Assembly: GCF_002930105.1 (NCBI RefSeq)
Contig: NZ_PJRN01000009.1
Coordinates: 62,001 to 126,000 of the forward strand
Length of the DNA: 64,000 nucleotides
DNA from: Billgrantia saliphila
GTDB lineage: Bacteria > Pseudomonadota > Gammaproteobacteria > Pseudomonadales > Halomonadaceae
Direction of reading: 5' to 3'
Shown: positions 8,913 to 17,236 of the stretch, piece after piece
Position numbering within the stretch: the stretch's first letter is position 1
Layout: each line of letters opens with the position of its first letter
Notes under the pieces: model-generated
Seen by the model: only the letters and a program-made list of their open reading frames with translations
Told to the model about the DNA's origin: nothing
Databases searched by the model: none
Position numbers and translations under genes: made by a program

Positions 8913-9795
8913 AGAGAGGCGGAGCTTCATCTGCCACGGTACTGCGCAAGGCATCGGCAAAGCGTGCCAAAGCTGGTGACCAGGTATTCGGCTCGGCTGC
9001 AACGAAGTACGTATCGACGTGCGCGATGGTTCTTTCCAGTTCCACGTAGTCGATTCCGAAGCGATGCTGATGCGCCTCGACCGTAGCCTTCGGTAGCACC
9101 GTGTACCCCATCCCGGCGGAGGCGCATCCGAGCATGGCATCCAGCGTGCCAAACTCGAAGATTCTGGCGGCACTGACGCCATGGAAAGAGAGCAGTAGCT
9201 CGATACGCTGCCGATAGCTGCAGCCTTGGCGAAAGGCGAGGAAAGTCGATGCCAAGAGTTCTTCCACCGTGGGCATGGCAGCCATGGGGGCAGGGCCAAC
9301 CAGCACGAGCTCTTCACTGAACGCCTTCAGAGCATGATAGCGGCGGTGTTCCAATTGGCCTGCGACAAAAGCACAGTCCACCTGCCCCTCCATCAGCCAT
9401 TCGATCAGGTCCGCTGTCGGTCCCGTCCTCAGTTGGATATTCACTTCCGGATACTCGGCATGGTAGGCGGCGAGGAGGGGAGGAAGGCGCAAGGCGGTAG
9501 TTGTTTCCATGGCACCGATGCGCAGCCGGCCGCTGGCATGCGGGCTGCCCTCGAAAAGCGCTAACGCCTCATCGTGAGCATTCAGCATACGCTGCGCATA
9601 TTCTGTCAGTGCCATGCCGGCGGTCGTTAGGCGAGCCTGACCGGTCCGGTGAACGAGCTGGGCCCCCAGCTCTCCTTCGAGCTTTTTGATGTGAGCCGTC
9701 ACGTTCGATTGCACAGTGTGGAGGCGCTGAGCAGCTGCAACGAAACTTCCGGTCTCGGCGACGGCCATGAATAAGCGTAGTGATTTGAGCTGCAC
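8887..9795 (-). CDS. LysR family transcriptional regulator
   Basis: A 302-residue LysR-type regulator. The N-terminal winged helix is clear (SLRLFMAVAETGSFVAAAQRLHTVQSNVTAHIKKLE, residues 4-40), followed by the linker helix and a periplasmic-binding-like effector domain beginning RIGAMETTTALRLPPLL near residue 92. The start codon is GTG at 9795 with AGGAGA seven bases upstream. It is divergent from the MFS-GST pair at 9973, which is the usual position for its target, so it probably controls those genes and itself; the inducer is unknown. Confidence 0.9.
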   Translation of the reverse strand: MQLKSLRLFMAVAETGSFVAAAQRLHTVQSNVTAHIKKLEGELGAQLVHRTGQARLTTAGMALTEYAQRMLNAHDEALALFEGSPHASGRLRIGAMETTTALRLPPLLAAYHAEYPEVNIQLRTGPTADLIEWLMEGQVDCAFVAGQLEHRRYHALKAFSEELVLVGPAPMAAMPTVEELLASTFLAFRQGCSYRQRIELLLSFHGVSAARIFEFGTLDAMLGCASAGMGYTVLPKATVEAHQHRFGIDYVELERTIAHVDTYFVAAEPNTWSPALARFADALRSTVADEAPPLFISSRSHA

Positions 9796-9972
9796 GATGC
9801 ATCTCCTGTCGGCTCGGTAATATCACTAAAGCAGATAGAAAACATCACCACAAATCGTTTCTCATCAACAGTTGTTGCCCCTACGCTGTCTGTGTCAAGG
9901 CGCTTACGGGGAGCGCCACTTTCGCTGGCGTCAGCGCAATTGCCCATTGCCTTCTATCCGGGACACTTCCTC

Positions 9973-11178
9973 ATGATCAACAGGCAGGATATTCCCGCTC
10001 TGCTCACGGGCGTCATGGCCACACTGGCGGGAATCGGTGTCGCGCGCTTTGCCTACACCCCGTTACTGCCGGTGCTGATCCAGGCGCAATGGTTCGACGC
10101 CAGTCAGGCGGCTTACCTGGGAGCCGCCAACCTGCTGGGTTATCTGATCGGGGCGCTTTCAGCTCATACCTTGTCGGAGCGATACCCTCCACGAGCGCTG
10201 ATCGGGGTGTGTTTCGCGTCCATCGCCTTGAGTTTCCTGCTCTGCGCCGGCCCGGCCAGCTTTGCCTGGTTCTTTCTTTGGCGGCTGGTCTCGGGCATTG
10301 CCGGTGCCATTCTCATGGTCGTCGGCCCTTCGCTGGCGTTGTACGCCACCCCCGCAGCGCGTCGGACCAGCGTGGGAGCGCTGGTCTTTACGGGGATCGG
10401 GCTGGGCGCGCTGCTTTCGGCGTGGGTGGTGCCGCTGCTACTCGAGGTTAGCCTGGCGGCCACCTGGGTCACCCTGGGAGGGCTCGGTGCGTTGGCCGGC
10501 ATTCTCTGCGACCGGGGGCTCTCCCGCCTGGAGGCGCCGGCGGCTGCAACGAAAAGTGACGCGACATCGGACAGTCGCTCTGTCGGGCTTTCCGTGGCGG
10601 TGCTGTTGGTGATTGCAGCTTATGCCCTGGATGCCGTGGGCTTCGTCCCGCATACGGTGTTCTGGGTCGACTACCTGGCCCGGGAGAACGCGTTGGGCCA
10701 TGCCGCGGCTGCCTTGCAGTGGAGTGTCTTTGGCGTGGGCGCCGTATGCGGTCCGTTGATCGCGGGAGTCCTGGCTCGGCGTCTTGGCTGGCACACCGGC
10801 CTGGCGCTGGCGTACCTCGCCAAGGCGGCTGCGGTAGCGCTGCCCTTGCTGTCCCTGGCGTTTCTCAGCCGATCGGTGTCATCGTTCCTCGTCGGTGCCA
10901 TGATCCCCGGTATCGTCGCGCTGACTTCGGGGCGCCTGGCCGAACTGGTTGGCCCCATCCGGCACAAGAAGCTCTGGGGGCAGGCCACGGCCGCTTTCGC
11001 CGCGGCACAGGCCGCCGCCGGGTATGGCATGTCCGCGCTCTACGCTGCCAGCGGCTCGTATACCCCGCTCTTCGCCATCGGCAGCTTCATGCTTGCCGGC
11101 GGCTTCATCCTGGTGCTTCTCAGCCGCGGCGGGCAGGAGCGCCACGGCTCAATACCCCTCCACCCCAGGAGAAAGTGA
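9973..11178 (+). CDS. YbfB/YjiJ family MFS transporter
   Basis: A 401-residue major facilitator with about twelve hydrophobic segments. The opening LLTGVMATLAGIGVARFAYTPLLPVLIQ is diagnostic of the YbfB/YjiJ group, as is the RLVSGIAGAILMVVGPS helix. The frame is open from 9892, but ATG 9973 gives the usual N-terminus and avoids 27 unmatched residues. The stop overlaps the next gene in a TGATG junction at 11176-11180, so the glutathione S-transferase is translationally coupled. Substrate is unknown; exporters of this group are often linked to LysR regulators, as here. Confidence 0.88.
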   Translation: MINRQDIPALLTGVMATLAGIGVARFAYTPLLPVLIQAQWFDASQAAYLGAANLLGYLIGALSAHTLSERYPPRALIGVCFASIALSFLLCAGPASFAWFFLWRLVSGIAGAILMVVGPSLALYATPAARRTSVGALVFTGIGLGALLSAWVVPLLLEVSLAATWVTLGGLGALAGILCDRGLSRLEAPAAATKSDATSDSRSVGLSVAVLLVIAAYALDAVGFVPHTVFWVDYLARENALGHAAAALQWSVFGVGAVCGPLIAGVLARRLGWHTGLALAYLAKAAAVALPLLSLAFLSRSVSSFLVGAMIPGIVALTSGRLAELVGPIRHKKLWGQATAAFAAAQAAAGYGMSALYAASGSYTPLFAIGSFMLAGGFILVLLSRGGQERHGSIPLHPRRK

Positions 11179-11780
11179 TGGAACTCTTCTTGAATACAAC
11201 CTCTCCCTACGCCCGCATGGCGCGCATCGTCATGATGGAAAAGGGCTTGGCATCGAACGTCACGCTACGCTGGAGCGACCCTTGGGCCAATGATGCCGAA
11301 CTGCTCGAGGCCAACCCCGCAGGACGCATTCCGGCACTGATCACCGAAGACGGCACCACGCTGGGCGAATCCCTACTCATTGCCTACTTTCTGGAAGGCA
11401 TTGGGCAGGGCGAATCGCTGCTGCCGGCCACACGCTTGAGCCAGGTGCTGCATCTGGCCGGGCTTGGCCAAGGCCTGATGGACGCCGCTTTCTCCACGGT
11501 CATCACAAGAAAGCACATGGGGGCCGAGGTCGACGAAAGCGTGTTGGGGCAACGACGCAAGCATGCCATCCAGCGAATCCTGGAGCGGCTTGCAAGTGAG
11601 CTCGACGAAGACAAGGCCAGCGGCAACGTCACCCTCGGTGATATTTCAGTGGCGGTGGCGCTGGATTACGTGGCGTTCCGACTGCCCGAAGTCAACTGGC
11701 CACAGGGGCGACCGCAGCTAGACGCCTGGCACCGCCGGATTGCCGGTCGCGAGAGCTTCCGGCAGACGGCATTCGAGTGA
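11178..11780 (+). CDS. Glutathione S-transferase family protein
   Basis: A 200-residue GST. The N-terminal thioredoxin-like domain shows NTTSPYARMARIVMMEKGL with the Ser of the SPY motif as the likely catalytic residue, ANPAGRIPALITEDG with the cis-proline, and LGESLLIAYFLE with the glutathione-binding Glu-Ser pair near residue 64. The all-helical C-terminal domain carries NVTLGDISVAVALDYVAFRLPEVNW, the N-capping box. It shares a TGATG junction with the MFS gene. The pairing suggests detoxification coupled to export, though this is inference. Confidence 0.9.
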   Translation: MELFLNTTSPYARMARIVMMEKGLASNVTLRWSDPWANDAELLEANPAGRIPALITEDGTTLGESLLIAYFLEGIGQGESLLPATRLSQVLHLAGLGQGLMDAAFSTVITRKHMGAEVDESVLGQRRKHAIQRILERLASELDEDKASGNVTLGDISVAVALDYVAFRLPEVNWPQGRPQLDAWHRRIAGRESFRQTAFE

Positions 11781-11819
11781 TTCGTCGGGTTCCGTTGATC
11801 CAACGCATGTCAAAGGCGT

Positions 11820-11840
11820 ACGCCCCCGAATCGGGGGCGT
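11820..11840. terminator. Stem-loop between convergent gst and dctM
   Basis: A perfect 9-bp GC-rich stem (ACGCCCCCG / CGGGGGCGT) with an AAT loop lies between the two convergent genes, 40 bases after the GST stop and 22 bases before the dctM stop. No long U-run follows on either strand, so it may work as a bidirectional transcript end or as an RNA-stabilising 3' hairpin. Confidence 0.65.
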
Positions 11841-11861
11841 GACGGAAACGAGGGATCGAGG

Positions 11862-13169
11862 TCACATCGTGGCTTCGTTCATATAGCCGGGCAGGAAGGT
11901 TGCCAGGCCGGGGAAGGCGATCAGCAACAGCGCCATGAGCGCCATGATCAGAAACATCGGCGCCGCTGCCTTGGCGATGAAGCCGAGGCTGTGGTTGGTC
12001 AGGCCCTTCATGACGAAGAGGTTGAAACCGACCGGGGGCGTTATCTGGGCCATCTCCACCATGACCAGGACGAAGATACCGAACCAGAGTAGATCGATGC
12101 CGGCTGCGTTGAGCATGGGCGTGACGACGGCCATGGTCAGCACCACCGCCGAGATGCCATCCAGAAAGCAGCCCAGTACGATGTAGACGAACATCAGGGC
12201 AAGCAGCAGCATGAAAGGCGTGAGATCCAGGGTGCCCACCCACTCGGCCAGACCGCGCGGAAGCCCCGTAAAGCCCATTGCCAGCGTCAGAAACGAGGCG
12301 CCTGCCAGTATCAGGGCAATCATGCAGGAAGTCTTCGCTGCCCCCATCAAGCTCTCCACCAGCGACGAAAAGGTCAGGCTGCGCTGTATGGCGGCGAGCA
12401 GCAGTGCACCGACGACCCCGAGAGCGGCGGCTTCCGTCGCGGTAGCGAGGCCGGAGTACATCGAGCCGATCACGGTGATGATCAACAGTGCGACAGGAAT
12501 CAGCAGGCGCGATTCATAGAGGCGATGTTTCATCGTCATGGCCGGTTCTTTGTCGATGTTGGGCTTCTTCAGGATTCCCCATGCCACCACATACCCCATG
12601 AACAGCGCAGCCAGTATCAGGCCGGGGAGTATCCCCGCGATAAAGAGCTTGGGGATGGACTGATTGGTGATCACGCCATAAACGATCATGGTCAGCGAGG
12701 GGGGAATCATCAGGCCAAGGGTGGAGGCGCCGGCCAGTGTTCCCACGCTCATGAAGTCGGAATAACCGCGCTTTTTGAGCTCAGGCATGGACATCTTGCC
12801 CACGGTGGTCAGCGTGGCGGCGGAAGAACCCGAGACCGCGGCGAACAGGGTGCAGCCGATGACGTTGGTATGCATCAGCCGCCCAGGCAGCCAACTGAGC
12901 CAAGGGCTCAATCCGCGGAAGAGGCTTTCGGAAAGCCGCGTACGGTAAAGGATTTCTCCCATCCAGATGAACAGAGGAAGGGCCGTGAGCGTCCAGCTCG
13001 TCGAAGACGTCCAAAGCGTGCTGTACATCGAGGCCCCGATGGGGCGGCCCGTGAAGAACGCGATGCACACGATGGCCACCCCGACCAGGGACAGGGCCAC
13101 CCAGACGCCGGAGCCCAGCAGCAGGAAAAGGATGAGCAGAAGCGCAATGGCCAGTTCGGTGAAATCCAT
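11862..13169 (-). CDS. dctM: TRAP transporter large permease DctM
   Basis: A 435-residue integral membrane protein of the DctM family, with about eleven to twelve hydrophobic segments. Diagnostic blocks are TALPLFIWMGEILYRTRLSE near residue 57, LMHTNVIGCTLFAAVSGSSAATLTTVGKM near residue 90, GTLAGASTLGLMIPPSLTMIVYG near residue 142 and MAQITPPVGFNLFVMKGL near residue 375. It is the sodium-driven translocating subunit of a TRAP system. ATG 13169 has GAGGAG upstream and overlaps the dctQ stop by one base (TGATG), so the two are coupled. A longer open frame extends upstream but lacks family match. Confidence 0.93.
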   Translation of the reverse strand: MDFTELAIALLLILFLLLGSGVWVALSLVGVAIVCIAFFTGRPIGASMYSTLWTSSTSWTLTALPLFIWMGEILYRTRLSESLFRGLSPWLSWLPGRLMHTNVIGCTLFAAVSGSSAATLTTVGKMSMPELKKRGYSDFMSVGTLAGASTLGLMIPPSLTMIVYGVITNQSIPKLFIAGILPGLILAALFMGYVVAWGILKKPNIDKEPAMTMKHRLYESRLLIPVALLIITVIGSMYSGLATATEAAALGVVGALLLAAIQRSLTFSSLVESLMGAAKTSCMIALILAGASFLTLAMGFTGLPRGLAEWVGTLDLTPFMLLLALMFVYIVLGCFLDGISAVVLTMAVVTPMLNAAGIDLLWFGIFVLVMVEMAQITPPVGFNLFVMKGLTNHSLGFIAKAAAPMFLIMALMALLLIAFPGLATFLPGYMNEATM

Positions 13170-13708
13170 CAAAGACTCCTCACGGGATGGGTTCCGTGGT
13201 GGTTGGCGTGTGCGGGACGAAACAACGCGGCCAGAGTGCGCACGAAATGGTCGACGATCGAGATCGTGAAAGCCGTGGAGCCGAGCGCGAGCAGCGATTG
13301 GGGTATCCAGAGCGCCATGGCATCTTGCCCTGATGAGACGTCGCCAAACCGATAGGACCAATAGGCCGCATCGAAGGCGTGCCACGTGATGAAGCCGGCG
13401 ATGCCGCCCGCGACCAGCAGGCACCACAGCTCGCCGATGGGACGAAAGCGCCCGAGCCGTTCCACCAGGAGACCGACGCGGATATGCCCGCCTTCATGAA
13501 AGGTATAGGCCGCGGCAAGGAACGTGCTGGCGCCCATCAGATAGCCGGCATAGTTGGTGGCGCCAGGCAGGGTCATGCCGCTCCAGCGCATCACCACCTG
13601 GACGACGATCACGACCAGCATGATGAAAATGCATAGCGCGGCGAGATACCCGAAGACGCGATAGAGCGTTTCCAGCCACCTGGCTGCACGGGAAGTGGAG
13701 GAATTCAT
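13169..13708 (-). CDS. dctQ: TRAP transporter small permease DctQ
   Basis: A 179-residue protein with four hydrophobic segments (about residues 15-38, 48-70, 92-112 and 133-155). The motif VMRWSGMTLPGATNYAGYLMGASTFLAAAYTFHEGGHIRV is the DctQ signature. It partners DctM to form the membrane part of the transporter. It overlaps dctM by one base and is separated from dctP by a gap holding a strong palindrome at 13742-13765. Confidence 0.9.
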   Translation of the reverse strand: MNSSTSRAARWLETLYRVFGYLAALCIFIMLVVIVVQVVMRWSGMTLPGATNYAGYLMGASTFLAAAYTFHEGGHIRVGLLVERLGRFRPIGELWCLLVAGGIAGFITWHAFDAAYWSYRFGDVSSGQDAMALWIPQSLLALGSTAFTISIVDHFVRTLAALFRPAHANHHGTHPVRSL

Positions 13709-13741
13709 GGGAGCGACCTCTAGTTCAACCAGCTAAGCGGA

Positions 13742-13765
13742 GTCCCCATTCCGCGGAATGGGGAC
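13742..13765. promoter_or_regulatory. Perfect 24-base palindrome between dctP and dctQ
   Basis: A 24-base uninterrupted palindrome, with GTCCCCATTCCG as the left half and its exact complement as the right half, sits in the 70-base gap between the dctP stop and the dctQ start. In binding-protein operons such intercistronic stem-loops often protect the upstream message and so raise the amount of binding protein over permease. No U-run follows on the transcribed strand, so full termination is unlikely. Confidence 0.6.
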
Positions 13766-13778
13766 ATGAACCGTGCCG

Positions 13779-14759
13779 TCATTGCATGGCACGATATTCC
13801 TCTACCAGTTGCTGGCCTTGCGGGCCGGCCTTCTCCAGCCACTCCTCCTGCATCGCTTCACCGATGCGGTTGAATTCCGCTTGCAGCTCCTCGTTGGGCT
13901 GGTTGATCGCAACGCCCTTGTCGCTCAGTCGGCTCTTGAGTTCATCGGTGAGTTCCTTGGCCTGCTCCTCGCCGCGCTGCTCGGCTTCTGCGGCAATGGC
14001 CAGGACTTCCTGCCTCGTTTCCTCGTCGAGAGCTTCCCAGCGGTCCTTGTTGACGAAGACGTGGCTGAGGACGAGCCAGGCCTTGGCATCGTAAAAGTGG
14101 GGAAGATAGTCCCACAGCTGGTGGTTGTAGACGGGGTCGCCGGAGGAGATCAGCGATTGCACCATGCCGGTGGCGGCCGCCTGTGAAAGCTCGGCTTCCT
14201 CGATCAAGGTAGGCGTCATGCCCATCAGTTCGGCAAAGCGCGCCGTCGCCGTATTATAGGCCCGGAACTTGAGGCCCTCTGCATCCTCGGGCGACTCGAT
14301 CTCGCGGTCGAAGAAGATGCCCTGCGGGGGCCAGGGAATATGGTAGAGCAGCTGAAGGTTCTGCTCCGCCATCATCTCGTCCAGTGCTGGCTTGGTCACC
14401 TCCCAGAGCTGGGCGGACTCTTCGAAAGAATCCGCCAGGAAAGGCACGGAATCGATACCGTAAAGGACGTTCTCGTTCTGGTGGGCGGACAAGACATGAA
14501 CGCCTATCTGTGCCTGGTCGCGCTGAACGGCGCGCTTGATCTGATCGCCGGGGAACAGCGAACCGCTCGGGTGAACGCGTATGTCCAGTTCGCCATCGGT
14601 GGCCTCGCGCACCTGCTCGGCGAACCAGCTGACGTTCTCGGTGATGTAGTTGTCCGAGGGTTGCGGGGAAGGAAGGTCCCAGACGTCGGCGTGGGCCAGG
14701 CCGTTGATTGCCAGGGTCAACGAGGTAATGGCGGCGGTCTTGCGCAGTACATGGACCAT
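13779..14759 (-). CDS. dctP: TRAP transporter substrate-binding protein DctP
   Basis: A 326-residue periplasmic solute-binding protein. A signal peptide is clear at residues 1-25 (basic start, hydrophobic core, AHA cleavage). Family marks are the SLFPGDQIKRAVQRDQAQIGV block near residue 68, FRAYNTATARFAELMGMTPTLIEEAEL near residue 170 with the arginine that usually grips a carboxylate, and ATGMVQSLISSGDPVYNHQLWDYLPHFYDA. ATG 14759 is chosen over an open frame reaching 14828 because GAGGAG lies upstream and the signal peptide starts there. The ligand is probably an organic acid fed to the adjacent CoA ligase. Confidence 0.92.
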   Translation of the reverse strand: MVHVLRKTAAITSLTLAINGLAHADVWDLPSPQPSDNYITENVSWFAEQVREATDGELDIRVHPSGSLFPGDQIKRAVQRDQAQIGVHVLSAHQNENVLYGIDSVPFLADSFEESAQLWEVTKPALDEMMAEQNLQLLYHIPWPPQGIFFDREIESPEDAEGLKFRAYNTATARFAELMGMTPTLIEEAELSQAAATGMVQSLISSGDPVYNHQLWDYLPHFYDAKAWLVLSHVFVNKDRWEALDEETRQEVLAIAAEAEQRGEEQAKELTDELKSRLSDKGVAINQPNEELQAEFNRIGEAMQEEWLEKAGPQGQQLVEEYRAMQ

Positions 14760-14848
14760 GCTGTTGGTCTCCTCTTTTCTAGTTGTAGGAAGGGTGGTCG
14801 GGTCTTTTCTCTTGTCGTTATTGTCCATCTTTTACCTCTGGTTCACGC

Positions 14849-16381
14849 TCAATGAAGCCGTTGGCTATCCCAGGCTTCGTGTAGGGTCTTGGGCAGGCTG
14901 TGCTTGACGATGCGGTGACTGGGAGTTCGCTCGAACTCATCCACGATGGCGAGATAGCGTGGGCACTGGTAGGAGGCCAGGCGCTCCTTCAGCCACAGGT
15001 AAAGCTCACGAGGCTCGATGTCGCGACCGGCCTTCGGCTTCAGGAAGAGCTTGATCTCCTGCTCACCGATGTCGGCGGCGACACCGATCATCGCGCACTC
15101 CTCGACGTCGGGGTGCTGCTGGGTGACCGACTCCACCTCCCAGGCCGAGACGTTCTCGCCCCGACAGCGCACGCTATCGGTAATGCGCCCGAGGAAGTAG
15201 AGAAAGCCGTCCGCATCGAGCCAGCCGCGGTCGCCGGTATGCAGCACGCCGTTTGCCAGCGTTTTCTCCGTGGCCTCGGCGTTGCGGAAGTAGCCATCGA
15301 ACAGCACGCCGGGCTGCGTTTCACGGACCACTACCTGGCCCGGCTCGCCTGTCGGTACCGGGCGGCCCCGGTCATCGTGAATGGCGACGTCCAGCCAGGG
15401 AACGGCGCGGCCCACCGATCCCGGCTTTCCTTCAGCATTGAAGGTGGTCAGGCTCGAGGCTTCCGTCATCCCGTAGCACTCGCGGATCTCGAAACCGAAG
15501 CGCTCCTGCAGGGTCGACCAAATGTCGCTTGGGCAGCCCCCTCCCCAGGCGATACGCACGTTGTGCGCGGTCTCCAACTCGCTGGGCGGCTGCTTCAGCA
15601 GGATCTGCAGCACGCCACCCAGGTAGTGGATGTGGGTCGCGCCGCTGGCATTGACCTGCTCCCAGAAGCGACTGGCGCTGAAGCGCTCGGTCAGGCTGAG
15701 CCGCACATCGAAGAACAGCGGCAGCAATAGCATCTGGGCGCCGCCGATGTGATAGAAGGGCTCCCACTGGAAGAAAACGTCGCCCGGCTTGATCGAACAG
15801 AGCAGCTCTACGCTCTTCAGGGCGTAGGCCATCATCGCGTGCGTGACGCGTACCCCTTTTGGTTTGCCCGTCGTACCGGAGGTGTACATCAAGGCGTACA
15901 GCTCCGACATGGCCGGCGCCGGTGCGTCCAGTCTCTCCTTGCCTTGGAGATGCTCGGCGATCGTGTCTTCCGCGCCTCCCAGCAGCAGCGTCCTGCCCGT
16001 GAATGCCGCCCCGCTATCTACGACGACCGGCCACAGGTCGGCATCGGTGAACAGGACTGCGGGATCGCAATGTTCGAGGATGTACTTCAATCCATTGCCG
16101 CGCTGGCGAGCATTGACCGGCACCCAGACGATACCGGCCTTGGCCAGAGCGAACAGGATGGCGATGGCCTCGGGGCCGTTGTGCATCATGACTGCGGCAC
16201 GCTCGCCTGGGCGAATGCCCAACTCCCGGCGAAGGTAGGCGGCGAGTGCCTCGGCCTGACGGTCGAGCTCGCCGAACGTCAGGGGGCGTTGATCGAAGTG
16301 TCCGAACAAGCGCTCCGGCTCGCGCGTTGCGATATCGCGCAGCGCAAGAATGAAACTGGGATCGTTGAGGTTGAATATCAT
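14849..16381 (-). CDS. Acyl-CoA synthetase (AMP-dependent ligase)
   Basis: A 510-residue adenylate-forming enzyme. Motifs in order are YTSGTTGKPKGVRVTH (P-loop-like, near residue 160), RECYGMTEAS (near 302), HTGDRGWLDADGFLYFLGRITD (near 390) and the hinge RGENVSAWEVE. The last catalytic lysine region is HRIVKHSLPK near residue 490. The family converts a carboxylic acid, ATP and CoA to an acyl-CoA. The layout resembles the CaiC/crotonobetaine ligase branch, but the substrate cannot be assigned. The frame extends far upstream through the neighbouring gene; ATG 16381 is the family-consistent start. It lies 17 bases after the enoyl-CoA hydratase and 89 bases before dctP. Confidence 0.9.
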   Translation of the reverse strand: MIFNLNDPSFILALRDIATREPERLFGHFDQRPLTFGELDRQAEALAAYLRRELGIRPGERAAVMMHNGPEAIAILFALAKAGIVWVPVNARQRGNGLKYILEHCDPAVLFTDADLWPVVVDSGAAFTGRTLLLGGAEDTIAEHLQGKERLDAPAPAMSELYALMYTSGTTGKPKGVRVTHAMMAYALKSVELLCSIKPGDVFFQWEPFYHIGGAQMLLLPLFFDVRLSLTERFSASRFWEQVNASGATHIHYLGGVLQILLKQPPSELETAHNVRIAWGGGCPSDIWSTLQERFGFEIRECYGMTEASSLTTFNAEGKPGSVGRAVPWLDVAIHDDRGRPVPTGEPGQVVVRETQPGVLFDGYFRNAEATEKTLANGVLHTGDRGWLDADGFLYFLGRITDSVRCRGENVSAWEVESVTQQHPDVEECAMIGVAADIGEQEIKLFLKPKAGRDIEPRELYLWLKERLASYQCPRYLAIVDEFERTPSHRIVKHSLPKTLHEAWDSQRLH

Positions 16382-16398
16382 AGGTGTCAGATTCCGAT

Positions 16399-17160
16399 TC
16401 AACCGTTTCGGCGCTTGAGGAAGAGCTCCATCATGCGTGCCGGCTCGCCCGAGGCGTAGGCCTCGCCCTGGATGCGAACCCCCGCCTCGAGGCAGTCGCG
16501 GAAACCGGGCTCGGTGATCTCCTTGAAGCGCTGACGATCCAGGCGCATCGCAACGGGCGGCTTGTCGGCGAGCTCTTCCCCCAGCGCCAGCGCTTCCGGC
16601 AGCACCTGGTCGGCAGCGACCAGGCGGTTGATCAAGCCGAGGGCATGCGACTCGTCGGCATTCATCAGGCGGCCGCTCAGGGTCAGGTCGATGGTACGAG
16701 CGAGCCCCAGGTGTTCGCGCATGATCCAGGGGCCAGTGGTGCTGGCGATACCCGAGTTGATTTCGGGCTGCCCCATGCGAACGTCGGCGTGAGCGACGCG
16801 GAAGTCGCACAGCAGGGCAACCTGGAAGGCCGAACCGGCCGCCACTCCGTTGAGCGCGGCAATGATGGGCTTGGGGCTGCTGCGCAGCTTGCCGTAGAGG
16901 GTCTCCCACTCTCCCACCCAGCTCTTGGCCCGTTCGGCGTCGAAGGACCGGGTCTCGTTGAGATCCTGGCCGGCACTGAAGGCTCGCTCGCCCGCTCCGG
17001 TCAGCACGATGGCGCCGAGGGAATCGTCATTGCAGAACGTGTCGAGAGCGGCGATGAGCTGCTGACGCATCTCGCTGTGCCAGGCATTGAGGACTTCGGG
17101 GCGGTTCAGGGTGATGACGCCGACACGGCCTTGCTTGTTGGTGAGGATGTGTTCGGACAT
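16399..17160 (-). CDS. Enoyl-CoA hydratase/isomerase family protein
   Basis: A 253-residue crotonase-fold enzyme. The VGVITLNRPEVLNAW start, AFSAGQDLNE (oxyanion-hole segment near residue 62) and ALNGVAAGSAFQVALLCDFRVAHADVRMGQPEINSGIASTTG (residues 103-145) define the family. Glu-137 in the GQPEI segment matches one of the two catalytic acids of classical hydratases; the second position is less clear, so hydratase and isomerase cannot be separated. It is the first gene of a minus-strand operon leading into an acyl-CoA ligase and a TRAP transporter, and it faces an IclR regulator across a 76-base gap. Confidence 0.9.
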   Translation of the reverse strand: MSEHILTNKQGRVGVITLNRPEVLNAWHSEMRQQLIAALDTFCNDDSLGAIVLTGAGERAFSAGQDLNETRSFDAERAKSWVGEWETLYGKLRSSPKPIIAALNGVAAGSAFQVALLCDFRVAHADVRMGQPEINSGIASTTGPWIMREHLGLARTIDLTLSGRLMNADESHALGLINRLVAADQVLPEALALGEELADKPPVAMRLDRQRFKEITEPGFRDCLEAGVRIQGEAYASGEPARMMELFLKRRNG

Positions 17161-17200
17161 GATTGCCTCTCGGTTGTTTGTGTCTTCGTGATTGCAATGC

Positions 17201-17232
17201 GATCATGAGTGATCTACATATAATCAATGTAG
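17201..17232. promoter_or_regulatory. Inverted repeats in the hydratase/iclR divergent promoter region
   Basis: Two adjacent inverted repeats lie in the 76-base gap. The first is GATCA-4-TGATC at 17201-17214; the second is CTACAT-7-ATGTAG at 17214-17232. Their placement between an IclR regulator and the operon it faces makes them candidate operator sites. Confidence 0.45.
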
Positions 17233-17236
17233 TTGA

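Noticed and set aside
16382-16909. N-terminal extension of the acyl-CoA ligase
   Set aside because: The frame stays open through the opposite frame of the enoyl-CoA hydratase gene, but the extension has no relation to the ligase family.
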